DNA of 64,000 nt from Odoribacter lunatus (GTDB lineage: Bacteria > Bacteroidota > Bacteroidia > Bacteroidales > Marinifilaceae). Below the pieces are notes generated by a model. That model was not told where the DNA came from. It saw only the letters and a program-made list of their open reading frames with translations, and ran no database searches. The number at the start of each line of letters is the position of its first letter. The stretch's first letter is position 1. The DNA is taken from contig NZ_CALPCZ010000013.1 of the NCBI RefSeq assembly GCF_943193135.1, positions 1 to 64,000 on the forward strand, in the 5' to 3' direction. Made by a program: the position numbers and the translations under genes. Shown one piece after another: positions 15,655 to 23,700 of the stretch.

Positions 15655-17961
15655 CTATTCGTTTTTTAGGGAATGTACCGGATTTTCCGTGGCAGCTTTT
15701 ACGCTCCGCCATAACAATGTGGCAAACGCAATAAGAGTCGTCAGTGCTCCTGCAACAAGGAAAATCCACCAGCTCATATCCGTACGCTGCAAATAAGATT
15801 CAAGCCAGCGGCTCATAAGATAATAAGATAAAGGGCAGGCAATCAAAAAACTGACCATAATCGGTTTTAAAAAATTTACATTCAGCAACCACAGTATCTC
15901 ACTTACTTTTGCTCCGTTCACCCGACGGATACCAATCTCTTTTCGTTTCTGGTCTGTCATAAATGTAGCAAGCCCGAATAATCCCAGGCAAGAGATAACA
16001 ATAGCCAAGACAGAAAAGAAAGAAACCATTTGGGCGGACTGTCGTTCGGAAGCAACCCAATACTCCACGTCCCTCTCTAAAAAACGGACTACCGGTTCTT
16101 CACCGAAAATCTCCCTTGCTCGCTTTCTGACCAACTCATACGTTTCGCCCAGTTTTCCACCGGCAATTCTTATATTCAAAACGCCAACCCACCGGGTCTT
16201 TGCTGAAACGGGAAAAATAATCAGCGGTTCCTGCGCATTTTTATAATCATTAAACTGTAAGTCTTTCACCACACCGATGATTTCCTGTTTATTCCCATTC
16301 CATTCGACATATTTTCCCACAACCTCGCCGCCAATCATTTCTTCTAATTTGCCATTCACCAATACACCTTCCTCCGCTTCCGTAAAAAACGTTCCCTCTT
16401 TCAAACGGATATCATACGTCTTCTGAAAATTTTCATCCGCATAAACCATCGAAATCAATGGGTTGTGTGACGGGGCTTTGCCTTCCCAATCGAAGCCCAC
16501 ACTATTCCAGTAAATAGAAGTCGGTATCGACGTCGATACACTTGCTGCCTGCACGCCGCTTTCTTTCAGTAATTCGTCGCGTAGCACAAATGCCTTGTCC
16601 CGTTGTGCCTGATTGCGCAACGATACATATATTACTTCATCCCATTGGTAACCCAGATTCATTGTCTGATACATCCGGATTTGTTTGGAAACAATCAGTG
16701 TGCAAACAACCAGTGTAATGGAAACTGCAAATTGTAAGACAACCAGCATCTGTCGCATGCGGGCACCGGCTCCCCCGGCCGTGTATTTGCCTTTCAGTAC
16801 TTTCACCGGCTGAAAAGAAGACAGATACAAAGAAGGGTATATCCCTGCCAGCACGGTCGTCACAACCAGTATGATACAGCCTATGCCTAAAATTTCCGGG
16901 CGTAACAAATCGTATGTACTGAAATCACCGCCGATAATTGTTCCGAACAACGGTACCATGAAATATGCCAAAGCCAGCGCCAGCAAATACGAAATCAATA
17001 CCAACAGAAAAGTGTTGCCCAAATAACCAAGAACCAAACTTCTCCGGGAGGCTCCGATAACCTTACGCAATCCCGTCTGAATGGCGGAATGGGAAAAACT
17101 TGCTGTAGAAAGGTTCACAAAATTAATACAGGCAATTAATAATATGACCAAAGCGATGAATCCCATCAAACGCACTTTCCCGATGTGTCCGAATCCGTAC
17201 AAATAACGCTCTTTCAAATGTCCCGCTTTGATATACAATTCATTTTCCGGAGCTGCTTCCATAGCCCGGGTTCTGACTTCTTCGGCAAACTGCTTGTACC
17301 CCTCCGTATTGTTCAATAACACATAACTTTCAAAACTGTTGTTATACCACGATGATAACCCTTCTTCCGAACGTTCCATGGGGATAAAAACAATTTCTTC
17401 CCGACCTTGTGTCGCCACTGTACGGCGACGGGGTAAATTCTCAATGATACCGCACACTGTAAAATTTCCCTCTTCCGTTTCCAATACTTCATTCAACGGA
17501 GCTTTGTCTCCGAAAATAGCCATTGCTGCCTTGCGGGTCAATACACAACGGTCCTTCTCTCCGGATACAAAAGGCCGGCCTTCCGTGAATGTCAAACTGA
17601 ATAAATCAAACAAATCATAATCCGCATCATAAACCGATACATTGTAAGATTCTGTTCCCCACTTGATTGTCCGTGCTGCACTGCGAATGCGGGCGGCTTT
17701 TTCTACCTCCGGACGCTCTTGCTTTAACGTCGGAGCGACGGCGGGAGAAACCCCGAAGAAAGGACTCCGCCCTTCATGATATCCCTGCAACGTAACAATT
17801 CGGTCAATATTCTTAAATCCGCGGTCTGTCTCTACTTCTCGCAATACCCACATAACAATCAATAGGCAACAAGCCAAGCCCGTTACTAACCCTAGCATAT
17901 TAATCAGATTGGCTTGCCGGTTCATGCGGAAACTTCGGGAAAAATTCTTAAAAATGTTCAT
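15655..17961 (-). CDS. FtsX-type ABC transporter permease 1 of the operon
   Basis: 768 residues. The N-terminal helix at about 18-42 (LINMLGLVTGLACCLLIVMW) leads to a MacB-type periplasmic core, helices near 283-305, 330-355 and 370-395, a helix near 420-440, a second core, and C-terminal helices. TGLRKVIGAS and IGIRRVNGAK follow the FtsX modules, and the end is VHSLKNE. It begins 16 bp after the ATPase gene stop, so both are on one message from the sigma-54 promoter at 18721-18736. Its likely partner is the ATPase encoded just upstream. The cargo could be a peptide or lipoprotein, as for MacB and LolCE, but nothing in the sequence decides this. Confidence 0.88.
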   Translation of the reverse strand: MNIFKNFSRSFRMNRQANLINMLGLVTGLACCLLIVMWVLREVETDRGFKNIDRIVTLQGYHEGRSPFFGVSPAVAPTLKQERPEVEKAARIRSAARTIKWGTESYNVSVYDADYDLFDLFSLTFTEGRPFVSGEKDRCVLTRKAAMAIFGDKAPLNEVLETEEGNFTVCGIIENLPRRRTVATQGREEIVFIPMERSEEGLSSWYNNSFESYVLLNNTEGYKQFAEEVRTRAMEAAPENELYIKAGHLKERYLYGFGHIGKVRLMGFIALVILLIACINFVNLSTASFSHSAIQTGLRKVIGASRRSLVLGYLGNTFLLVLISYLLALALAYFMVPLFGTIIGGDFSTYDLLRPEILGIGCIILVVTTVLAGIYPSLYLSSFQPVKVLKGKYTAGGAGARMRQMLVVLQFAVSITLVVCTLIVSKQIRMYQTMNLGYQWDEVIYVSLRNQAQRDKAFVLRDELLKESGVQAASVSTSIPTSIYWNSVGFDWEGKAPSHNPLISMVYADENFQKTYDIRLKEGTFFTEAEEGVLVNGKLEEMIGGEVVGKYVEWNGNKQEIIGVVKDLQFNDYKNAQEPLIIFPVSAKTRWVGVLNIRIAGGKLGETYELVRKRAREIFGEEPVVRFLERDVEYWVASERQSAQMVSFFSVLAIVISCLGLFGLATFMTDQKRKEIGIRRVNGAKVSEILWLLNVNFLKPIMVSFLIACPLSYYLMSRWLESYLQRTDMSWWIFLVAGALTTLIAFATLLWRSVKAATENPVHSLKNE

Positions 17962-17977
17962 ACTCTTTTTTTACTGG

Positions 17978-18685
17978 TTATAACTTCAAACCGCCCTCTA
18001 CCGTGGCAATTCCTTCTTTCAGGTAACCGTCCATAATATTCACGATACGGGTGCCGTACTGCGCATTCTGCTCGGAATGAGTCACCTGGATAATCGTCAT
18101 CCCTTCCTCCTGATTCAACTTCTTCAGCAACTCCATAATCTGCCGGCCCTGCTCCGAATGCAAATTACCGGTAGGTTCGTCCGCAAGCAGCAACCGGGGC
18201 TTGGCCACAATCGCCCGCGCAATCCCTACCAGCTGCTGCTGACCGCCAGACAGCTGTTCCGGAAACAAATCCTGCTTCGCCACAATATTAAAACGGTCCA
18301 GAATATCTGCCACAATCGCTTTCCGCTCCTTTCCCTTCACGCCTTTATACACCAATGGCATCTCGATATTCTCATATACTGTCATATCCTCTAAAAGATG
18401 GTATGCCTGAAAGATAAATCCGATATAATTCCGGTGACACAAATTCTTATCCTTCTCACTCATCTTATGAGCCGGATTGCCCATAAAAAAATACTCCCCT
18501 TCCGACGGCTCGTCCAACATACCGATAATATTCAACAATGTTGATTTCCCCGCACCGCTCGGACCCATAATACTCACAAATTCCCCCTCATTCACCGTAA
18601 AATCTACATTCTTCAGAATAAACGTACGCTGAAAGCGCGATTTATAATACTTATCTACCTTCTTCAGTTCAATCATCGTTTCCAT
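17978..18685 (-). CDS. ABC transporter ATPase (MacB/LolD type)
   Basis: About 235 residues. It shows Walker A GPSGAGKST, the Q-loop phrase GFIFQAYHLLEDM, signature LSGGQQQLVGIARA, Walker B LLLADEPTGNL and switch His in VTHSEQNA. The signature carries LVG where RVA is usual. The frame is open upstream to 18940, but that part is low-complexity and overlaps the promoter and tandem repeats. I therefore start at the ATG at 18685 (18676 also possible), 26 bases after the predicted sigma-54 start near 18711. It heads the operon with three FtsX permeases and DUF5131. It should power mechanotransmission-type export together with them, and possibly with the TolC/MacA pair encoded at 55-58 kb under the same kind of promoter. 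Confidence 0.9.
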   Translation of the reverse strand: METMIELKKVDKYYKSRFQRTFILKNVDFTVNEGEFVSIMGPSGAGKSTLLNIIGMLDEPSEGEYFFMGNPAHKMSEKDKNLCHRNYIGFIFQAYHLLEDMTVYENIEMPLVYKGVKGKERKAIVADILDRFNIVAKQDLFPEQLSGGQQQLVGIARAIVAKPRLLLADEPTGNLHSEQGRQIMELLKKLNQEEGMTIIQVTHSEQNAQYGTRIVNIMDGYLKEGIATVEGGLKL

Positions 18686-18720
18686 AATTTCTTTTATTTT
18701 TACACATTCCCTCTCCAAAT

Positions 18721-18736
18721 AACAATATTTGTGCCA
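18721..18736 (-). promoter_or_regulatory. Sigma-54 promoter of the ABC permease operon
   Basis: The minus strand reads TGGCACAAATATTGTT. The -24 element TGGCAC is perfect and the -12 element is TTGT (consensus TTGC) at the right spacing. Transcription is expected near 18711, 26 bases before the ATPase ATG. Confidence 0.75.
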
Positions 18737-18790
18737 CTTTTGTAATAGATTGTAATACATGTATATAGAATGCATTTTCGTCTTTTGAAG

Positions 18791-18829
18791 TGTAAAAAAA
18801 TAAGACAGGTTACGTCTAATAATTTTACA
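18791..18829. promoter_or_regulatory. Paired activator sites (TGT-N11-ACA) upstream of the ABC operon
   Basis: Two 17-bp sites: TGTAAAAAAATAAGACA (18791-18807) and CGTCTAATAATTTTACA (18813-18829). Their centres are 22 bp apart, and 64 and 86 bp upstream of the first G of the -24 element. The same pair at the same distance precedes the promoters at 31907 and 57912. Probable enhancer sites for the NtrC-type regulator encoded at 58130. Confidence 0.65.
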
Positions 18830-18876
18830 ATTGGGACAAGGGATTTTAAGTCGCTGGTTACCAGTGTGATAAAAAA

Positions 18877-18942
18877 ACGATAGGTTTTCGATGCAAAAAC
18901 GATAGGTTTTTGGTGTAAAAACGATAGGTTTTTCACTCAAAA
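18877..18942. repeat. Three tandem 22-bp repeats
   Basis: Three head-to-tail units (18877-18898, 18899-18920, 18921-18942) share ACGATAGGTTTT and end in CAAAA or TAAAA. Each core AAAAACGATAGGTTTTT is an imperfect palindrome. The period is two helical turns. They lie between the HEPN gene and the sigma-54 promoter, 140-220 bp upstream of the -24 element, where a second regulator could bind. Confidence 0.75.
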
Positions 18943-18957
18943 AGAGGCTCTTTTTTA
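18940..18957 (-). terminator. A/T-rich terminator of the HEPN/MNT operon
   Basis: AAAAAGA-GGC-TCTTTTT forms a short hairpin 10-28 bases after the HEPN stop codon, with T-runs on both strands. The stem is weak. Confidence 0.45.
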
Positions 18958-18967
18958 AAAGTCACTT

Positions 18968-19366
18968 TTACAATAATCTTTCTATAGTGGTAATAAAATC
19001 TTCAGCCAACGGCCGGATTTGATTTAGTTGTTCCTCGTCAAAAACAAGAAAATCATCGTAATCACCACTGATTCGATCATTAAATAGCTGGCTGTAAAAA
19101 TGAGAATACTTATTTGCAATTTTACCTGTTGCAACAAAGTGTAAGCCAAACATCTGTTTGACTCCCTGATGGGTCTGTGCTATAATATCATTCTTTACCA
19201 AAAGAGCTATTACAGCGTAATAGCAGGCATAATACAAACGATTTACAGCAGCATTAAAACAATGTTGAGCAATCAGAATGTCCGCTTCGTGCAAAGTCTC
19301 TTTTGCTCGTTGCATACGGTACTTTATTAATGCCTGAATACTATTTTCATCGAGTTGTTGCTTCAT
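18968..19366 (-). CDS. HEPN domain protein of a HEPN/MNT toxin-antitoxin pair
   Basis: A 132-residue all-helical protein. The phrase AAVNRLYYACYYAVIALL, then THQGVKQMF and a C-terminal DRISGDYDDF are typical of the HEPN family paired with minimal nucleotidyltransferases. In characterised pairs the HEPN protein is an RNase toxin whose RX4-6H motif is silenced by the partner. A clean RX4-6H is not evident here, so the nuclease may be atypical or inactive. Its ATG overlaps the stop of the nucleotidyltransferase by four bases (ATGA), which indicates coupled translation in the order antitoxin-toxin. Confidence 0.8.
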   Translation of the reverse strand: MKQQLDENSIQALIKYRMQRAKETLHEADILIAQHCFNAAVNRLYYACYYAVIALLVKNDIIAQTHQGVKQMFGLHFVATGKIANKYSHFYSQLFNDRISGDYDDFLVFDEEQLNQIRPLAEDFITTIERLL

Positions 19367-19677
19367 AACCGGACTCCTTCATTTATTACATTGAGATAAA
19401 AAGGCGTAAGGAAAGGACGTTTTTCCCATGAATCACGAGTATAAACCAATGGACTTACAGTTATTCCATCAGTAATTTCCAAATCGTACAAAGGATACGT
19501 AAGATAAGTAATATCCTGATAAGTCAATTTTTTTTTATTCACTAATATCAACAAATCGATATCCGAGTCTCTTCGGGCGTCGCCTCTGGCTTCTGAACCG
19601 TAAACAATCAATTCGGCCGTAGGATCCAGTTTTAGAAGAAGATTTCTGATTTTTTCGATACTTTCCGGTCTGTTCAT
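19363..19677 (-). CDS. Minimal nucleotidyltransferase (MNT) of the HEPN/MNT pair
   Basis: About 104 residues. The phrase YGSEARGDARRDSDIDLLI is the GSX10DXD signature of polymerase-beta-type minimal nucleotidyltransferases, with the two metal-binding Asp in DSDID. A longer frame begins at 19734, but the consensus -7 box at 19704-19711 puts the transcript start near 19697, so I use the ATG at 19677 (MNRPESIEKI). In related systems the MNT protein AMPylates a Tyr near the HEPN active site. It is first in a two-gene operon with a four-base overlap to the HEPN gene. Confidence 0.82.
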   Translation of the reverse strand: MNRPESIEKIRNLLLKLDPTAELIVYGSEARGDARRDSDIDLLILVNKKKLTYQDITYLTYPLYDLEITDGITVSPLVYTRDSWEKRPFLTPFYLNVINEGVRL

Positions 19678-19703
19678 ATTATAAATGGATATATGTAATG
19701 AAA

Positions 19704-19711
19704 CAAAAATA
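19704..19711 (-). promoter_or_regulatory. -7 box (TATTTTTG) of the HEPN/MNT operon
   Basis: Exact TAnnTTTG on the minus strand. The predicted start near 19697 supports the shorter MNT start at 19677. Confidence 0.6.
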
Positions 19712-19739
19712 AGAAATCCTCTACAGAAAATCAATAGTG

Positions 19740-20705
19740 TTATCTCCTAAACCCGTCCGCGACACATTTTGTCGGGAACAACGGATACGTGACTATCACC
19801 TCGAACGTCCCCTTTGTATTACCTTTCAGTGACCGGATATTGTAATCGTAACTGCAGAGGATTTTCATCTCCGACAACAGCTTCACCCCCGCCAAAAAAC
19901 CAAACTCCCCCGTTGAACGCCCCAATAGCGAAAACTGGAACTTCTCCCGCTGCGTCGGATGATTCAGGTAAAACGACACCACCCCGTCCACCTGGAAGTC
20001 GTCTTCCGTCTGCTTCACACACAATCCCCATTCCATATCGTAAGTCGTCGGAGAAGCCGAAGTACGGTACGATGGACGGAATATCCGCCCCAATAGCCGG
20101 GTGCGGTACCTCCCGTACACATAGTTCGTACCCCCGAATATCGCCTCCTCTTTCTTGAAAAAGGAAAACAGATGCTGTGTCGAAAGCCCGACTCGGAAAG
20201 AAGGATTCACGATATATTCCACCCCCAGACCCATATTCCATTTCTTCTTACCTGCAAACAGATTCTCCAGCGCCGGGTCCGTTTCATCCTCTATCAGCAC
20301 TTCACTCCTGTCCGCTTTCTGAAACTGGTACCCCCACGAAAAGCCCATACTCAAAAAACTCTCTTGAAAAGAAAGTGTGTAAGCATACGAAACGGAAACA
20401 TCCGTACTGTTCAGATAGCCGATTTTGTCATTCAACAGCTTCACCCCTGCCTGCATCTTGTACTTCTCCCAATAAAAAGCACCCGTCCCGAAAACTGTCA
20501 CCGGACTGCCCGAAAGCCCCAGCCACTGTTTCCTGGCCGAAAGCGAGAAATAAGCACTCGCCTCCGTATTCACAAAAGCAGGATTGATATAGTAGGGATT
20601 TTCCCAGTAAAAGGCCGTAGAAGGATTCACCTGCCCCCTGGCGCAGAAAAACGTCAGCTGAAGCAAACACCACCATAGCGTATATCCTCGTACCCGTTTA
20701 CTCAT
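19740..20705 (-). CDS. PorP/SprF family type IX secretion membrane protein
   Basis: About 321 residues. A signal peptide (to about residue 24, CARGQ) is followed by the family hallmark FYWENPYYINPAF near the mature N-terminus, then repeated amphipathic beta-strands ending in a membrane beta-barrel C-terminus. The start at 20705 overlaps the stop of the giant upstream gene by four bases (ATGA), so the two are coupled. The longer frame to 20819 lies inside that gene and is unlikely. PorP/SprF proteins are outer-membrane partners needed for export or attachment of type-B T9SS cargo. The adjacent cargo with a C-terminal type-B sorting domain is therefore its probable client. Confidence 0.85.
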   Translation of the reverse strand: MSKRVRGYTLWWCLLQLTFFCARGQVNPSTAFYWENPYYINPAFVNTEASAYFSLSARKQWLGLSGSPVTVFGTGAFYWEKYKMQAGVKLLNDKIGYLNSTDVSVSYAYTLSFQESFLSMGFSWGYQFQKADRSEVLIEDETDPALENLFAGKKKWNMGLGVEYIVNPSFRVGLSTQHLFSFFKKEEAIFGGTNYVYGRYRTRLLGRIFRPSYRTSASPTTYDMEWGLCVKQTEDDFQVDGVVSFYLNHPTQREKFQFSLLGRSTGEFGFLAGVKLLSEMKILCSYDYNIRSLKGNTKGTFEVIVTYPLFPTKCVADGFRR

Positions 20706-23700
20706 CGAATCAGTGTCACATAGCCCGTTTTCATCCTTTCTCCCAAGGCCGTCCGGTAATAAAGACGGTAAAAATAAGTATCCGCCGGTGCAGGACTGCC
20801 CTTGTAGGTTCCGTCCCAACCGTTTTCTCCCGTATATATCCGCAAACCGTTGCGGTTGATGATTTCTATGCGGTAATCACCCATGAACACATCGTTGATG
20901 CCGTCGCCGTTCGGACTGAACGTATTGAGGGTTTTCGGGAAAAAAGCCACCTCTATCTGCGCCCGGCTCTCCGTCACACAACTGTCCGCGTTGAATACCT
21001 TCAGCCATACGTCGTAATACTTCTCACTGTGCGCGTCATACGTATGCGAAACACTGTCGCCTACTCCCGTTACTCCGTCCCCGAAATCCCACTCGCAACG
21101 CATGCCCGGCAAGACATCCACCCGGAAATGGACGGTGGGATAATCCTCGTCTATCAACAGGCGGTTCGCCCGTATCGGTATCTCCGGGAAATAGGGCGGC
21201 ACATACTGGACGTAAGAGTACAGGTTCTCACACCCGCCGGAAGTCTCCAGACGGAGCTGTATCCGGTACAGCCCGGAATTCGCATACGTGTGGTATCCCT
21301 CCTCGCTGCGGAACACCTTCCCATCTCCCATATCCCACAGCCACGCACTTTGGGGAACGACGGGATTAAAGAAGAACGCATAGCCGTGCAGGCTGCAATC
21401 CTCCAGCGAGAGACCGATGGCTCCCTCTATCTTCTTCTCCTCCGTCAGGGTCAAAAGGACGGTACTGTCACAGCGGGCTATGGTTTTCAGATAAAGGTAA
21501 TGCTCGCCGGGGGTGGTCACGCTGAAACCGTACTGGTTGTAGGTGGTCCCCTCGCAAAGAATACCGGAAAGCCGCACATCATACACCGGATGAACCGTCA
21601 GGTAAAGGCAATAAACACTGTCGCAGCCGTGAACCGTCGTCAATGAATCGTAATACGTACCGCTTTCATACAAACGCCTGCCGCGGAAATCGAACGTATC
21701 CCCCTCGCAGATGTTTTCCGTTCGGGGATAGAAGTAAGTCGGGTAAACATACAATTCCAACGTCACGAGGCTGTCGCAACCGTGAACGGAACGCAAACGA
21801 CGGCGATAGGTACCGGTCTCCCTTATATCGGAAAGTTGAAAGCCGTGGCGGACGTAACGCGCCGAGGGACACACGGAATCGTACAGAATCGTATTATACA
21901 CCGGATGGACTTTCAGATGCAACGTAAGCACCGAATCGCATCCGGCACGGGAAAAAAGCGTCAACGAATCTTCTCTGTCGGCCTGCACGGAAGACAGAGA
22001 GAAACCGTGTTTATAATACCCGTCCCCCTGGCAAACCGTGTCGTACAAAGGCGTATTGTACACCGGCTGCACCGCCAGGTATAACGTACGTATCGAATCG
22101 CACTTCCAGACACTTTGGAACGTATCCCGGATGACCGTATCGCGATAAACGGCAGGAAGGCGGACGCCGTATTTATCATAGCTGCTGCCGTAACAAACAA
22201 CATCCTGAAAATAAGGACGAGGTATCGGATGAACGGTCAAAGTCATGCGGTAAACACTATCGCAACCGTGGACAGTACTCAAGGAATCATAGTAAACACC
22301 GCTCTTGTACAGCTTACGCCCTCTGAAATCAACAGTATCTCCGGAGCAGATATCCTTTGCATAAGTATAGAGATATTTCGGCCACACGTGCAGGTTTAAA
22401 GTGACGGTACTGTCGCAGCCGTGAACACTCAGGTGATTTTGGGTAAATGAACCGCCTAAAGTACCTTCGGGCAAACTGAAACCATGAAGATAATACCCTT
22501 CACCCCGGCAAATCGTATCGTAAAAAGTCGTATCATACACCGGATGAACCGTCAGATATAACGTACGTAGCGAATCGCACCCCCAACGGGTTTTAAAGGA
22601 ATCCCGGACTATCGTATCGCGATAAACGGCAGGAAGGCTGAAACCGTAATTATTATATGGGCTACCGAAGCAGACCGCACCCGAAAAAGAAGAGTCGTAG
22701 ACCGGATGAACCTCCAACGTCATGCTGAAGACACTATCGCAGCCGTGGACGGTTTTCAAGGAATCATAGTAAACACCGTTCTCATACAACTTGCGACCCC
22801 GGAAATCAAAGGTATCCCTTTCACAGACATCCTTGGTATAAGTATAGAGATATTTCGGCCACACATGCAAATTTAAGGTGACATTACTGTCACAGCCGTG
22901 GATTGTATGCAAAGGTTGCGGATGTGTTAAACTTTCTGTTACGGCGGCAAGATTCAGACCGTGTTTATAGTAGGCATCCCCCTGGCAAACCGTATCGTAC
23001 AATATCGTATCATACACCGGATGAACCGTCAGGTATAACGTACGCAGCGAATCGCACCCCCAACGGGTTTTAAAGGAATCCCGGACTATCGTATCGCGAT
23101 AAACGGCAGGAAGACTGAAACCGTAATTACTGTATGGGCTACCGGAACAGACCGCACCCGAAAAAGAAAAGCCATAGACCGGATGAACCTTCAGCGTCAT
23201 GCTGAAGACACTATCGCAACCGTGGACGGTTTTCAAGGAATCGTAGTAAACACCGCTCTTGTACAGCTTACGCCCTCTGAAATCAAAGGTATCCCCGGCA
23301 CAAATATCTTTCGTTTGGGAATTGAAATATTTCGGCCATACGTGCAGGTTTAAGGTGACGGTACTGTCGCAGCCGTGGATTGTGTGCAAAGGTTGTGTAT
23401 GCGTTAAACTTCCTGTTACGGCGGCAAGATTCAGACCGTGTTTATAGTAGGAATCCCCTTGGGAAACCGTGTCGTACAAGGTCGTATCAAAAGACTGCTG
23501 AATCGTCAAATGCAGATTGACGATACTGTCACACCCCGTAATGGTACTGATGCATTGAAAGCGATAATCGCCCGATACCGTCCCGACATCAAAAGTTGTA
23601 TCACCCCACTCGTAAGGTAAGTCCTTTGTGCAAACAGTTACGGACGTGTCCGTCACGGTACTACCGCATCCCGTCGTGTCCCGCCCTGCAACGCAACGCA

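Noticed and set aside
18686-18940. N-terminal extension of the ABC ATPase by 85 residues
   Set aside because: It would cover the sigma-54 promoter, activator sites and tandem repeats, is Lys/Tyr/Phe-rich without homology to ATPases, and homologous ATPases start near MIELKKVDK.
18877-18942. Short tandem repeats as a CRISPR array
   Set aside because: The 22-bp units are contiguous with no unique spacers, only three copies are present, and no cas gene is nearby.
20172-22399. Several plus-strand frames of 90-200 codons
   Set aside because: They mirror the repeats of the PorP/SprF and giant FISUMP genes on the minus strand and repeat with them.
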